From NCBI GenBank assembly GCA_023101885.1, contig JALPQD010000248.1:1017423-1081422 (forward strand): a DNA stretch of 64,000 nt, read 5' to 3'. The stretch is from Typhlomys cinereus (lineage: Eukaryota; Chordata; Mammalia; Rodentia; Platacanthomyidae). Under the pieces are notes generated by a model, which worked only from the letters and a program-made list of their open reading frames with translations, did not search any database and was not told the DNA's origin. Made by a program: the position numbers and the translations under genes. Below, piece after piece: positions 1-11,265 of this stretch. Every line of letters begins with the position of its first letter. Positions within the stretch are counted from its first letter, which is position 1.

Positions 1-130
1 AATTCAGTGGAAAGATGCTTGCTAACAAACCGGGTGACCTGAATTCAACCCCTAAAAGCCCAAATAGTGGAAGGAGAGAACTGACTTCCAAAAATCATCT
101 CTCTCTCTCTCTCCCTCAAATAATAATAAT
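1..130 (+). repeat. B2-like tRNA-derived SINE, partial at the window edge
   Basis: The segment has a degenerate B box (GACCTGAATTCAACCCC) followed by a body ending in AGAGAACTGACTTCCAAA and a short CT repeat. The same body phrase recurs at 11140-11160, so both belong to one older SINE family. The A-box end is cut off or decayed at the left edge. The identity is inferred from this internal match and from the general B2-superfamily layout. Confidence 0.55.
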
Positions 131-1018
131 TTTAGTTGTTTTAATACCTAAAGACTTAAAGTAAAATTGTTAATGGGGAAAAATCACAAAAATGCTCACA
201 TATTTTAAGTAAAGAAATACATTTACCTGAAGCTTAACATTCTGTTTTCAGTACATAAAATGCTCCTTGCTACACAGCACTCACTTTACAACATGCTAGG
301 ATCACCATAAAATAATCATAAAATAAGCTTTCATTTTATTTTTTCAAAAGTGCATAGGAGTTATAAAACTTATTTTTCAACAATAAACTAAAGAGCAGTG
401 TTTGTCACCAAGATAGATTAACGTTTTTGACTAAATGAATTTTCTTGCCATAGGGGCTTAGAGTACTTCATAGAATCTATTATCCTGACATCATACATCA
501 TCGCGTGTGACAATATGTAGTTCCTTAGAGAGTATTTAGCTCTTCTCCCAAATTCATTCCTATTGTGAAGATATATTTTGCAAGACAGCAGCAGTTTTGA
601 GCTTTTTATCAGAGTTTTCTGGATAGCTACTATACATGCTTAATACTGTGAATGTTACATGTGGAAAACTTTGGCAGTTCAACTGTGGAAGGTGGTGGAG
701 TTACAGAATTTATACTATGTGAACTATTTTTATCTCTCCATTGTATTGTATTTCTCCCACCCAGAGTGTCATGTATGCAAATATTAAACAGATATTAATA
801 TAATATTAAATATTAAAATAGGATATAAATAAACCACCCTTCTACTAAATGCACAGATGTTTGCACTAACAAAGTTTGTTGTTTGACAGTTTCATACATA
901 TGTTTGAAATTGCATGAAATTGCATTGCAATTGTTCACCCCGACTTTTCTCCCTCCACATCTGCCAGCCTAGTGGGTTCATTTTTTATTTCCTATATTTC
1001 TATTTTTGTCACTGTGCA
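131..1018. other. AT-rich sequence with no recognised feature
   Basis: No open frame of note, RNA gene or repeat family could be recognised. The stretch is AT-rich with several short A or T runs and ends at the LTR boundary. Confidence 0.5.
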
Positions 1019-1506
1019 TGTGATAGTTAATCCTGGGTGTCAACTTGACCACGCCTGGCATTAACTAAAACCAGCTGTCAGACTACCTGAAGAGATGATC
1101 CAGATCAGTGCATTTACAATACAAGGACCAGCCCTAGATATTATTGGAACCCCCCAGTAGCAGACCAGATGAAAGGAGCTGTAGAACATAAGACTTTGAA
1201 GAAAGACTCTGAACTGAAGAAAGACTTTGAAACTATGCTAGAAAACCATCTTCCCTCCTACAGCCCTGCTTCCTCGCTCCTTTAACCCTCCAGCCCTCCA
1301 ACCTTCCAATTTTTTTTAATGTGACTAAAAACTCTCCAGGAATCTTTTAACCTTCAGCCGTCACCCACTGACTGGCCTATTGGACTGAGCAGCTACAGGC
1401 AGCCATTGTTGGACTGCTTCAGTCACATCTAGTAAACCAATTCAATAGATTCCTTTTTTCTATATTCATTCCATTGATTCTGTGGCTCTAGACCTTGACT
1501 AATACA
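1019..1506 (+). mobile_element. ERVL (MLT2/MT2)-type solo LTR
   Basis: The segment starts TGTGATAGTTAATCCTGGGT and GTCAACTTGAC and ends near CTCTAGACCTTGACTAATACA, which are the characteristic ends of ERVL-class (class III) LTRs. It begins TG and ends CA. The 5 bp on each side are GTGCA and GTGTA, consistent with a 5-bp target duplication carrying one mismatch. No gag or pol sequence adjoins it, so it is a solo LTR. The family name rests on recalled consensus ends. Confidence 0.65.
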
Positions 1507-2576
1507 GTGTAGCGTATTCAGCATGTTTTGTTTGCTTTTGTTTTCAATAATGAAAACATCGGGAGAAGAATATCTTCATGTTGAAAAGTGAATTCCAAAA
1601 GGTGTGTAATCAAAACAAGGGCTTTCCTCCATTGGCTGTGTAGTCACAGGAAACGTGGGAACATGAACAGAGCCAGTGTTGGACTGAGAGCAGGCACGGA
1701 TGAGGCCCAATGGGTGGCTACAATCCTCATGTCCTTCTCCTCAACCCTGCAGGTTTTTCAGTATGTCTATGTCAATATTCCCAAATCTATGCTGTTATTT
1801 CCTGCCTTGGCAGACCAGATGAAGGAATTCACCCTTAAAAGTGTTCCTCTTCCCTCCTTTCACTCCATTCCCCAAAACAAAACACAAGCATGCTTAAAAA
1901 TTTCTTAAGCAATAAATGATTTTTTTTAAATTTTAAGGATCAATTTGTGCAATTGCATGGAAGTGCAATTCACTTGAGACCAGCACAAAGTCCTTATTAT
2001 GTTATTTGAAATGTTTTGATTAACTTCAGGGAATTTTTTTAAAAACTTAATTTCTTAGTTCCCTGTTGTTCATGTAATTATTATAAGTATTGAAAGAAAT
2101 GAAGCTAAAATTGGTTCATTACCATTTTTGATAGAATCTTTTATGATCGTAACTTTACTTGAGTTAAAAATATATTTTTCACCTGTATTCTGCTTTCTTT
2201 TACTAGTATGAATCATTTTATATTTGTTTATTCTCCAGTGAATTTTATATAATGAGTATATGTGGCAAAAATATTATATTACATTGATAGTAAAATGGTT
2301 TGTTGAGAAAAAATAACTACCGATTCTTCCATTTATTCTTCTGTTGCTAAATAAATACATAATCAAAACAAATTAGGGTAGCAAGCGGTTTATTTTTGAA
2401 TTATGATTTCTGGTTTCAGTTCATCTGCAAGATAGAAAGTTTATTCTAACATCATGAACTGGGGAAACTGGCCACATCACATCCACAGGAAGTGCTAAAA
2501 GGGGAGTGTGCTTTCCCATCTGTCAGTGCTATGAAATACTGAATACCCGCTCTTTCCATCTTCATTTTTAATTTTT
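1507..2576. other. Intergenic sequence, no supported gene
   Basis: A 106-codon open frame at 1588-1908 shows no recognisable domain and lies in mixed-composition DNA. I treat it as chance. The rest is AT-rich and featureless. Confidence 0.5.
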
Positions 2577-2681
2577 AATTTCTGGAATGCTTCAGAGTTT
2601 GCATGTCATTCTTGCACAGGGCCCATACTAATCTTCTCTGGATGGTTCCAACTTTAGTACATGTTCTGCTGAAGCAAGCAT
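2577..2681 (-). pseudogene. U6 snRNA pseudogene
   Basis: Read on the minus strand, the segment follows the spliceosomal U6 snRNA over almost its whole length. It opens with a variant of the GCTTCGGCAGCACATATAC 5' stem-loop, then has AGAGAAGATTAGTATGGGCC in place of the invariant ACAGAGA and AGC-triad region, and ends with a decayed TTCGTGAAGCGTTCC-like 3' end. U6 is the catalytic-core RNA of the spliceosome. Many substitutions are visible, including in the otherwise invariant ACAGAGA/AGC region, so this copy should not be functional. Retroposed U6 pseudogenes are abundant in mammals and are made by L1 machinery. I did not identify a proximal sequence element or TATA box in place for Pol III, nor clear target-site duplications. 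Confidence 0.85.
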
Positions 2682-3004
2682 AACTCTTTCCAGCTCATCC
2701 AACCCTCCATAGAAGAGTTGCACCTACTAAAGGATGGGTCTTTCTCATCTAATAGATAATCTCCCTTAAGCCTGCTCAGGGCTGGCTAAGTGGAAAAATT
2801 CTTCACTTAAGTATCAAAGGCTCATTTTACTGTTCTAAAGCTGACCACACAATACATTTTGTCATCTTGCTATTTGATAGGATGCATAAAGATCATAGAA
2901 GAATAGAATTCATTTTAATTGTCATTAAAATCATTCAATGTTTAGTGTGACTGGAATTCCATATGTATTTATGCAAAATGAATTATATTTGCAGATATAA
3001 TAAG

Positions 3005-3185
3005 GCTCAATAGATGAGGCATTTGCCTAGCATGCAGTTAAACAGCTCAAGTGATGGAACACATACTTAGCATGCATGAAAACCTGTTGATTATCAACAT
3101 TGCATAAAGTGTGCAAATCAGAACAAGCCTAACCTCTAACCCCAGCATTTTGGAGAGAGAAGCAGAGGATTAGAAAATCAAGGTC
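3005..3185 (+). repeat. Degenerate ID/B4-like SINE
   Basis: The segment contains two ID-like phrases (GAGGCATTTGCCTAGCATGC and ACTTAGCATGCATGAAA) and then a B1-like stretch (AACCCCAGCATTTTGGAGAGAGAAGCAGAGGA). This order of ID head then B1 body is the B4 layout. It is heavily diverged. Confidence 0.45.
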
Positions 3186-4243
3186 CTTTTCACCTGCATT
3201 TACCTGCTCACCTATTGGTGAAAATCTAGGGTGATCCCTTTTTGAACTGTCGTGGAAAGTCAGAGTTAGACATGGATGTGAAAGCTTCCCTGACTGGTGA
3301 TCTCATGTCTTTGGGGAGATCAAACAAAAGAAATTTTTGGTCTGTAAGCAGAAGTAAGAATACTGAGGTTAGCAGAGAAGAAGGAAAGAGGGACATGGTG
3401 TTGAATGGTGAAGAATCCATTAAAATAAGGGGGAAAAGTACATTAAAATCCCCCATGGAAACCTGTTACTTTGTGAACTAATTTTGAAAATTAATAAAAT
3501 AAAACAAAACAGAATTATGTTCAGATGATTTCAGTTTATCAGAACACATTAATTTATGATGTCTCATCTTACTCCATGAAGAAATATCATTGTATTATAA
3601 AGTCAAAACTATTATAAAAGTAATTAGTATAACTTGCTGGATCTGAGTTAATTTCACACCGTCAGCAATCTCAAATGTGTGCTTCACACACCGTTTCAGC
3701 AGAAATCTAAATATAATCTAATCACTTTGAACCAGCAAGAATATTTGCATGTTTCAACGGCAGAGAAGTTGAGATTTACCTCTGCATCAGGAAGATGGGG
3801 CACTTACAGCAGGATTATATTCTGGGAATAGTTTGATAATCAAAATCAATAGCCATCTTCTCAAACCGATTTCTATATCTGTACGGCATGCTTTAATTTT
3901 CTTTAAAATGAGTAAAACTAGTAAAAAATAAAAAGTATGAGAGAGCAGTTAGAGGAGAGAGAGAAAGAGAGCGAATATGCATGGCACATGGGTAGAGGTC
4001 ATGGCAACTTTCAGAAGTAAGTTCTCTCCTTCCACCATGTGGGCATCTAGAGAACAGGATCAGGATCAGGTTTTCCAGTGCACACTTTACCTCAGTGATC
4101 TGTTTATCCTAATTTTATTTACTTTTTTGGGGGAGGAGGACACATATGTTCAATCTGCACATACTCATGAGAAAAAAAAACAGATGTTTCACTTCTTGTC
4201 TACTTGGGTATTGATTGACTCAGGGTAATGACAAACTCTCATT
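3186..4243. other. AT-rich sequence, no supported gene
   Basis: Short overlapping open frames on both strands near 3226-3481 have no recognisable domain. A purine-rich AGAGAG tract lies near 3940-3975. Nothing else is evident. Confidence 0.5.
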
Positions 4244-4469
4244 CTTAAGTTTTTTTATATTTATATTTTTTTATTTCCACTCATACAAACTTAACAGGTA
4301 CAACGGTCCCTTCCCTCCCTCCACCCCCCACCCCCTTGTGCCCCCTCCCCTCCTCTTCCCTCCCCATCCCCTAGTGCCTCCCCCTCCCATCCCCGGAGCA
4401 TCCTTTAATGTGCATGCCAACTCCCCTCTGGGTCCTCCTCTCCGATGAGGTGCACTGGACTTAAGTTTT
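4244..4469 (-). mobile_element. 5'-truncated L1 3' end with target-site duplication
   Basis: On the minus strand the segment reads as the L1 3' UTR seen at 27220-27410: the GGACCCAGAG phrase, GGCATGCACATTAAAGGATG, a G-rich polypurine tract, and a terminal AAGTTTGTATGAGTGG followed by an A-rich tail. The 10-bp CTTAAGTTTT occurs at 4244-4253 and again at 4460-4469, immediately outside the fragment. This is the target-site duplication expected of target-primed reverse transcription. Only about 200 bp of the 3' UTR was copied. Confidence 0.85.
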
Positions 4470-5985
4470 CATTATATGTTTAAAGCAGTCATATTCAGAA
4501 GCTTGCCGTCTATCTTAAGAAATGCATTGCATGATTATTGATAAATGTCTACCTTTTCCTTTGAACTGCATTAATAGTCATACCTAGGTATAATAGCAAA
4601 TTCAGAATATCCACACATTGCAAGCACTTTGATTGTTTTTCTGCAGTAGCTATCATCCTTGTTCCATCACTTCTAAGTGATAAAATTCAGTTGTACTCTG
4701 CCAAAACCCATTCAGCTGGGAATCTTAGCAAATATAAAAGTTTATTATTATCCCAGTCTCACAAATGCACAATTTTAAATTATTGACTTCTGCATTCTAT
4801 GGACACATTACCAAAAGATGTTGGAAAGAATTACGATGCATAAACATGTATGAGTGGGCATATTTGTTATTCATGACTGTGCTTTGGAAACCAAGTATGT
4901 AGGAAAAAGAAGCCATCATTGCAAACTCCAGATGCCTTTATGCCTTTCTGTTGTATCGAAGGAGCTGATAAGTAAGAATTTATCTTCAAGACATCTACCC
5001 TAGAAGAGATTTAGAATCTCTATACTCTTATTGCAATTTTATTCTACATCCAGGGACCTATATTACTATTTTACCTTATCTGTGCTACAGAAAAAATATG
5101 AATTTCTTATTATTTATATGCCTTTGGGGAGTAATACATGAATACTGTGAATTCGTGCTATTTTCTCCCCTTATTACATGATCCAAATCCCCTATTTTTC
5201 CCAGTAAAAATATTCTTCTTCCCACCAATTTGCCCTTGTGTCTGGCTACCTCATAAGTCCTGTCTTACCATGAAGGCAAGTGTCCATGGAGCAGAAATGA
5301 CATTATGAGATTATTTTCTTTCAATCATTAAGTTTTGTTTTAATAATGCATGCATATCATTCCAGGGACATTGAATTGATTGCAGAAGAGTATTCAGTTA
5401 CTCTGACACCTAAAAATAAATAGCAAATAAATAGATAGTCATTAAGATCTATATATAATTCTATTAATATCAGTTTTCTATCCTGTGAAGCTTAAAAACT
5501 GAAACTTCTTTTCTCAGACCTATGGAGGCCTTAAAATACTAGTGTACCTATTTTTCTAGTGGTTGAAATGATTACATAACACTCTTGCTATAGATTACTG
5601 TAAGCAATGCAACTAACAGTGAAGATAGAACCTTTTTTCTATCAAATATGAACTAGTCTGAGAAACTCTGGAAGATTGAGCACATTTAATTTTGCATGTG
5701 TATTTGTGGGAAAGAATGTGCATCAGATTGCACTAGATTATTTGTGCTTTCCAAGGACAATAGTTGACCACCAGAAGCCTCCTGGAGTGCATTATCATTA
5801 TTGCTTTGCTCTGGGATTTCTGAGAAGTATCTGGGGATTCAAACTCAGGTACTTTTGTTCATGGTCCTCAGTTCTGGTTGACAAATGTGGAAACCAAGAT
5901 GTCTAGACGTCAAGAAAATTTCTTGAATAGATAGTGAGACAGTAGTCACAGAGTCCATAGTTACGAACAAATAGCAGTACTACCT
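4470..5985. other. AT-rich sequence, no supported feature
   Basis: No gene, RNA or recognisable repeat was found. Open frames here are at most about 80 codons and show no domain. Confidence 0.5.
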
Positions 5986-6345
5986 CTCTGAAGTGTTCTA
6001 CTTTTGTGTAATGTTTGTGTGTGTGTGTGTGTGTGTGTGTTTGGTGGAATGTGTGGTATATGCATCTGTATGTAGTTATGAAGCATATGTCCATGTGATC
6101 ATCATTGTGTACCTGGAGCCCAGAGGTCTGCATCCAAGGTATTCCTCTGTTGCTTTCACCTATATTTTTCATGACTAGCTCTCTCATTGTCCAATTACTT
6201 AGAAGCCCTGGGAACCTCCTATCTCCACCTACCAGCATTGGGATTTCAGGAACATGCCTGACTTAATTGGCTGCTGGGAATCTGAACTCTGATCACCATG
6301 TTTGTGCATCCTGCACATTACCCTCTCAACCAGCCCCCCAGCTCC
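5986..6345 (-). repeat. B4-like SINE with (TG)n tail
   Basis: Read on the minus strand, the right end (complement of CTCAACCAGCCCCCCAGCTCC) looks like the SINE head GGGCTGG. The centre (complement of CATTGGGATTTCAGGAACATGCC) resembles the B1-derived body. The left end is a (CA)n tract on that strand (6016-6041 as TG). This ID-head, B1-body and CA-tail order is typical of rodent B4 elements. It is strongly diverged. Confidence 0.55.
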
Positions 6346-6445
6346 ATCACTCATGTTTTCCAAACCTCTCTATTATTGTTGTGCTTGGATTCTACTTAAG
6401 AACACTGTACCACTGAGCCAGAATCTTAGCCCTGCATCCCACAAA
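6346..6445 (-). repeat. ID-like fragment
   Basis: GTACCACTGAGCCAGAATCT followed by TAGCCCTGCATCCC resembles the complement of an ID-type head. It is a short, diverged fragment. Confidence 0.3.
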
Positions 6446-7595
6446 TCCTTATGACTTATTTTCCTCATGCTATTGAAGTATGGGAGAATGTTAGACAATT
6501 TAACAGCAAGTGATGCAATAAGAAAATGTCAATGTATGTCACGGAGTAGTAAGTACTGAAGATAAAATAAACCAATTGCAAAACTACATATGCCTATTTA
6601 ACCAGACCAGATTGTGTTACAGCAGCAAAACACTGTGGAATCTCAGTTTGAGAAGATGGTTGGATTTTTTTTCCTGTCAATCTTGAGCTCACAGGGATCT
6701 TTTACAAGATGCTCATTTCACTCTGTCCACTAAAATCTGTCAGAGATCCAGCCGAGTGGAAGTTTTGAACTGTAATTCTTTGGCTACTTTCACAAGGCAT
6801 TGAGTACAAGAACAGGAGGAAGGAAAGATAAACAGGTCATTATCTTTAAAAGAATGTGTGCTGTAGTAATACGCTGTATTCTCTAATAATTCAGCATTCT
6901 CCCATATTCCAAAGTCTAACTCATAGGGTCTTAAAAATTTAGAAACCTTTATTATTTTCTTATGAACAAACAGATGTATTATTTCCTATGTCAAGCACAG
7001 CATGTGCAAAAAGGAAACTAGTATCATATGCTTTGAAGAATACTGGTGGTTTATCAAATCAAAAAATAAAAAGTAATGGAGTAGACATGTTTTCTCATCT
7101 TGCAGTGTGTGAGGTAAGTCAGTATATGAAGGTAAAAGTAGACATAGGAATCTCAATGCAATGAGAAGTTCATATGCACAAATGAGAGCAATACATTGTC
7201 TTTATTTCCAGAAATCATGATGTGATAGGCACATGATTCTTATCACGTGTAGAAGTTATTTAAAGAAAATAGGACAATGTTGTTATAAGACATTTGACTA
7301 TTTTCCTTATATTTAAAATATTTTTAATCTCAAAATAACTTTTAAAAAATTTGAATCACTGTATCAGTATTTGGAAAGAGAAGAAATGGAGAAGAGATAG
7401 AAGACAATTAGCATATTTTGGAAATGATGTCATCTCTATTCTTTTTCTTTTGTCCTAGAATTGTATGACTCACGAGTCCTTCAAATTAAAATGTAGACTT
7501 CTCTAGCTCTTGTTCTCATCTTTACTCATTATCCAGCAACTTGGGGTTTTTCATCCTCACCAGAAGCCTTGTGTTTCTCTGTTCTCCTTCTCAGG
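6446..7595. other. AT-rich sequence, no supported feature
   Basis: Nothing recognisable beyond A/T-rich composition. Confidence 0.5.
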
Positions 7596-8105
7596 AACTA
7601 TAGTCTCAAGTTAATTGTTGTAATTTCTCTGTATTTTTCCAACAAGTTCATAACCAAAGAGCTTAGGGAAATAAGAGCGTTTATTCTGTTTTAATGATTC
7701 TCAGTTACACTTCTTAATCCAACTTGATAGGAGAGACCACATGAACAGGAGAAACTGATGGGGCTGCCACATGACATCCACTGGGGACAAACCTCATTTA
7801 GTAGGCAGCAGGTCTGCCAAAGTATGTCAAAGAATGCCAGCACACTGCACCAATTTTCTCCACCTTATCCACTTGCCCAGGAAACGGTTCAACCCACTAT
7901 GGACTGGGTCTTCCCACATTACTCAGATTCTCTTCTGCAGACTTGTTCAAGGTCTTGCCTTAGCTAATACATAATGTGCCCAGATCTTAGCCTTCAATTA
8001 ATTGTCAACTTGATACCTGTATCTAATTACCAGAATAATTTTCAACTTCTTGCACCATTATTGCCAACCTGTTTTCTCTCTTAATGGGACACAAACATAA
8101 ATCAA
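7596..8105 (-). mobile_element. ERVL-related LTR, minus strand
   Basis: On the minus strand the order of phrases matches the copy at 44715-45140: GATACAGGTATCAAGTTGAC near the start, AAGACCCAGTCCATAGTGGGTT in the middle, and AGAATAAACGC then TTCCCTAAGCTCTTTGG near the end. The AATAAA-bearing 3' part and the GTGTCAA/GTATCAA start are typical of ERVL-class LTRs. Open frames at 7758-7974 are chance frames inside it. No internal proviral sequence is adjacent. Confidence 0.6.
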
Positions 8106-9345
8106 CATAAAATTCCTAATAAACAACTTGTGAGTCTTAATTATTGTAGACACTTGATAGGAAAGCATCAGGAGGTGTTTCATAGAGGTAAAACAGGTAT
8201 ATTCACATAAAGAACTGTACTAACATTCATTCATTCTTCTCTTAGTGTTGGCACAGGTGTGTAGCATTCAACCCATAGATCCTTCCCTAACCCATAAATC
8301 CTCCCCTAACTACTTTAAGAACAGCAACATTTAAGGATCTATGTTTTCACAGTAATGACTCCCCACCCATTATTAGTCAATCAATTAAATGATCATGAAA
8401 GTGCTTGTGTTTGGCCTAATTTTCCTCAATATTTATGTGAGCAGTCCCAACCCCCCTTTTTTTAAATGACTTGTTGAAACCATTATCTTGACAACCTTAA
8501 AAGGAAATATTAGGATTTCATGCTTGGTCAACTGTTTTAGTTTCTAAAACTTCCGCAAGAATCCACTGAATGTTTCATTGATTGAAGTAATGAATGACCT
8601 CATTACTATCTCTTGTAGTTTGTTTCATAGAGCAGCTTCTTCTTTAGGTTGAGTTACATCAACCAAATAGAAAGTGCTACATCAAATGTTTATCTACAGT
8701 TTCATCCAATTTGTGCAGTCATTTACTTTTATTTTGTACTAGAAATGTTTGAAAACCAATTTTTTAAATAAATTAAAATTTCCTGAAGAGTTTCTGATTA
8801 AATTAAAAATATGAAAATCACATATCTAATGGTTATTGTGTATCAGTTCTATTTCTTTACATGTGAGGAATGAGTATGATAATGCTTATATTGAAATTTA
8901 ACTTTTAAACCTGTACTATGAATTGCTTATTTCTCTTTATGTTTCATGTGCAGCTAAGTTGTTCCTTACGATCCCATAAGCAACAGGTGTTGGTTCAAAT
9001 TTAAGCTGTAAAATGCATCAATTTAATTTAAGATTCAGTTCTCATGGCTCTATGGCTACGTTTAGACATTCCAGAGTCATGTGTGACTGCCACCGTAGAT
9101 TGTGCAGATTGAAAATTCTCAGATCACCAAATGAAGGTCTCTTGTGTTGATTTAAAGTTTTTTACCTGAGAATGAAGAGTAGCTTGGACCTTATTCTGTC
9201 TCAACTTAGTGAAGTTTGTTCTGACTTCCAATCTGTGCCACTGAAAGATCAATATATTTATCCCATTGATCCCACAGACCCTAGATATTTATCTTGCAAG
9301 ACAATGTGTTGATCTGTATCGTAAGTCATTAAAGTAATTCTGACA
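8106..9345. other. AT-rich sequence, no supported feature
   Basis: No gene or repeat family recognised. Confidence 0.45.
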
Positions 9346-9895
9346 AAAGTATGGAATGAGAGAGTAAGGATACTCCTAGATCAAAAGCTTCTATTATTAA
9401 ATTCATTTGCTGAGGAGAGAAGAACAGAAGGAGCTAGAAACTGCCAGATATTGTCTTCTGGACACGATTAGATTGATGCATTTATGAACCACTCTAGAGA
9501 TATCCATTTCCATAAGAACATCATAACATTGGGCCTATCTACATTTCATCATAGGAGGAGGAAGATCTCAAGAGTTGCCATAATTCCCTGAGAAAATATT
9601 GAAAGATAATGCTAGATGGTAGGGGAAGAGAAGCTACTTCCTCAATGATATACCTACTAACACTAACATGCATTCTTCATCAAATCTTCAGACACATCCT
9701 AGTATAGATATCCCCGGTTAAACTCAGGGGGCCCCACCTAGGAGAAGACTGGTATGGAAGGTAAAAGTTTGTAGTGGGAAAAGGAAGAGAGGAATGCGAT
9801 TGGGTAATAAGAGTAAAAAGAGCAAGATTACAGTGCATTCATGAATGAAATGTTGAATGAATAAAAATAAATGGAGTTTTAAAAAAAATGTTGTG
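9346..9895 (+). mobile_element. Old L1 3' end (Lx-like), 5'-truncated
   Basis: The segment has a purine-rich 3' half, a run of GGGAAAAGGAAGAGAGG, a GTAATAAGAG stretch and a terminal AATGAATAAAAATAAATGG followed by an A-run. This resembles rodent L1 3' UTRs and differs from the younger L1 tails elsewhere in the window. Family placement is from general memory of Lx-type tails and is tentative. Confidence 0.45.
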
Positions 9896-11045
9896 AAGGA
9901 AAACCAAGATCAGTTGAATGTCTTTCTGTTCTGTTTTCATGATCTTCCAGTTGTGGTATGTTCTGTGCCCTTCCTTCTTCATTTTAAAATGTATTCCTTT
10001 ACTTCCTAATACCTACCCTATTTTCATAGTAAAGATTCCATGAACTTCCTCATTTCTTCAATTGCATGAATGTATGAAACATAGTCATTCATCCTTCCTA
10101 AAGAAGAATTACATCATGACAATGTCTGAAGAGGCCAACCATGTCTCAGATGGATATGTAGAAACATATTTTCTACTTGTACTATTCAGTTAGCAAGTGG
10201 TTACGAGCTTTCTCTGCCATCCCATCTTAAGTAACAAACCATACCCTACCTTACCACATAATGAAATGAAATCTAACTCTGTGGTCAAATTTCTGTGGCC
10301 TAGAGAAATCTGAGTCAGTGACCAGCATCAACATTTTGCAGAGTTACAAATGCTCAGCTGAACAGGCAGTGTCCAAACAAGGCAAATTCTAGTCTGTCAC
10401 CAAACAAACAATTTCTATGCTTTACAGTCAATGCAGACTGGACTCTGAGCCATTCTTTATGTATTTCTGGGGGGATCCTTGATCAAATAAACTCAGCTAA
10501 ATTTATTTTGGGTCAAACTTTTGCTTTAATAATAAAAAGGAACTCCACAGTATATCTCCTGATCTCTTCTTAGTGGTAAATCTAAAGGAAAATTGGTTTA
10601 AAATGTTTATCCAAATTAAAATGCTTAATATTCTGCAAGAAAGTATGTGCTAGTCAACCAATATATATTTATTTGTAGAATATTATTGTCTAAATATAAT
10701 TATTGATTATACTAATATTTATATATTAGTATACAGTATGTATAATTTTGATAATTATGTCTTAAGGCCTATACAAGAATATGGCAGCATTACCAGGGTA
10801 CCTTGAGGTCCAATATCAGAAGATCAGAATTTGTAGCTTTCTAACCTATATTGAAAACTTTGTACTTTCCAAAGTCCCCAAAATCATGTGATGCAGTTTT
10901 TTTTTTTTAACCAGTCTTTCTCTGTCCATGACTCTCTGTTCATGAAACTGGTTTGGTTTGTCTAAAGAACTCTTTTATAGACTATGACACAAGAATGAGT
11001 TACACACTGTTAAAATTTCTTCAGAATGATTTATCATGAACTCTT
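9896..11045. other. AT-rich sequence, no supported feature
   Basis: No gene recognised. The region 10680-10760 is almost purely A/T. Confidence 0.5.
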
Positions 11046-11265
11046 TACTGGGACTAGTGAGATAGTTCATTGTATAAAGCACCCGCTCTCAAATCTGTTG
11101 ACCTGAGTTCAGTTCAGTCCCTGGAAGCCCACACAGTAAAAGGAGAGAACTGACTTCCAAAGTTGTCCTCTGGTATCCACTTATGTGCCACGTCATGTAT
11201 AAATATGTTCTCTCTCTCTCTCTCTCTCTCTCTCCATTCTTTCTGTTTCAAACAAAAAATAAAGT
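11046..11265 (+). repeat. B2-superfamily SINE with (CT)n end
   Basis: The element has a tRNA-like head (ACTAGTGAGATAGTTCATTG, a decayed A box), a B box (GACCTGAGTTCAGTTCAGTCC), a body sharing AGAGAACTGACTTCCAAA with the copy at 1-130, and a (CT)n tract at 11208-11234. It is an older SINE copy than the CpG-bearing SINEs at 37.4 and 50.6 kb. Confidence 0.65.
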
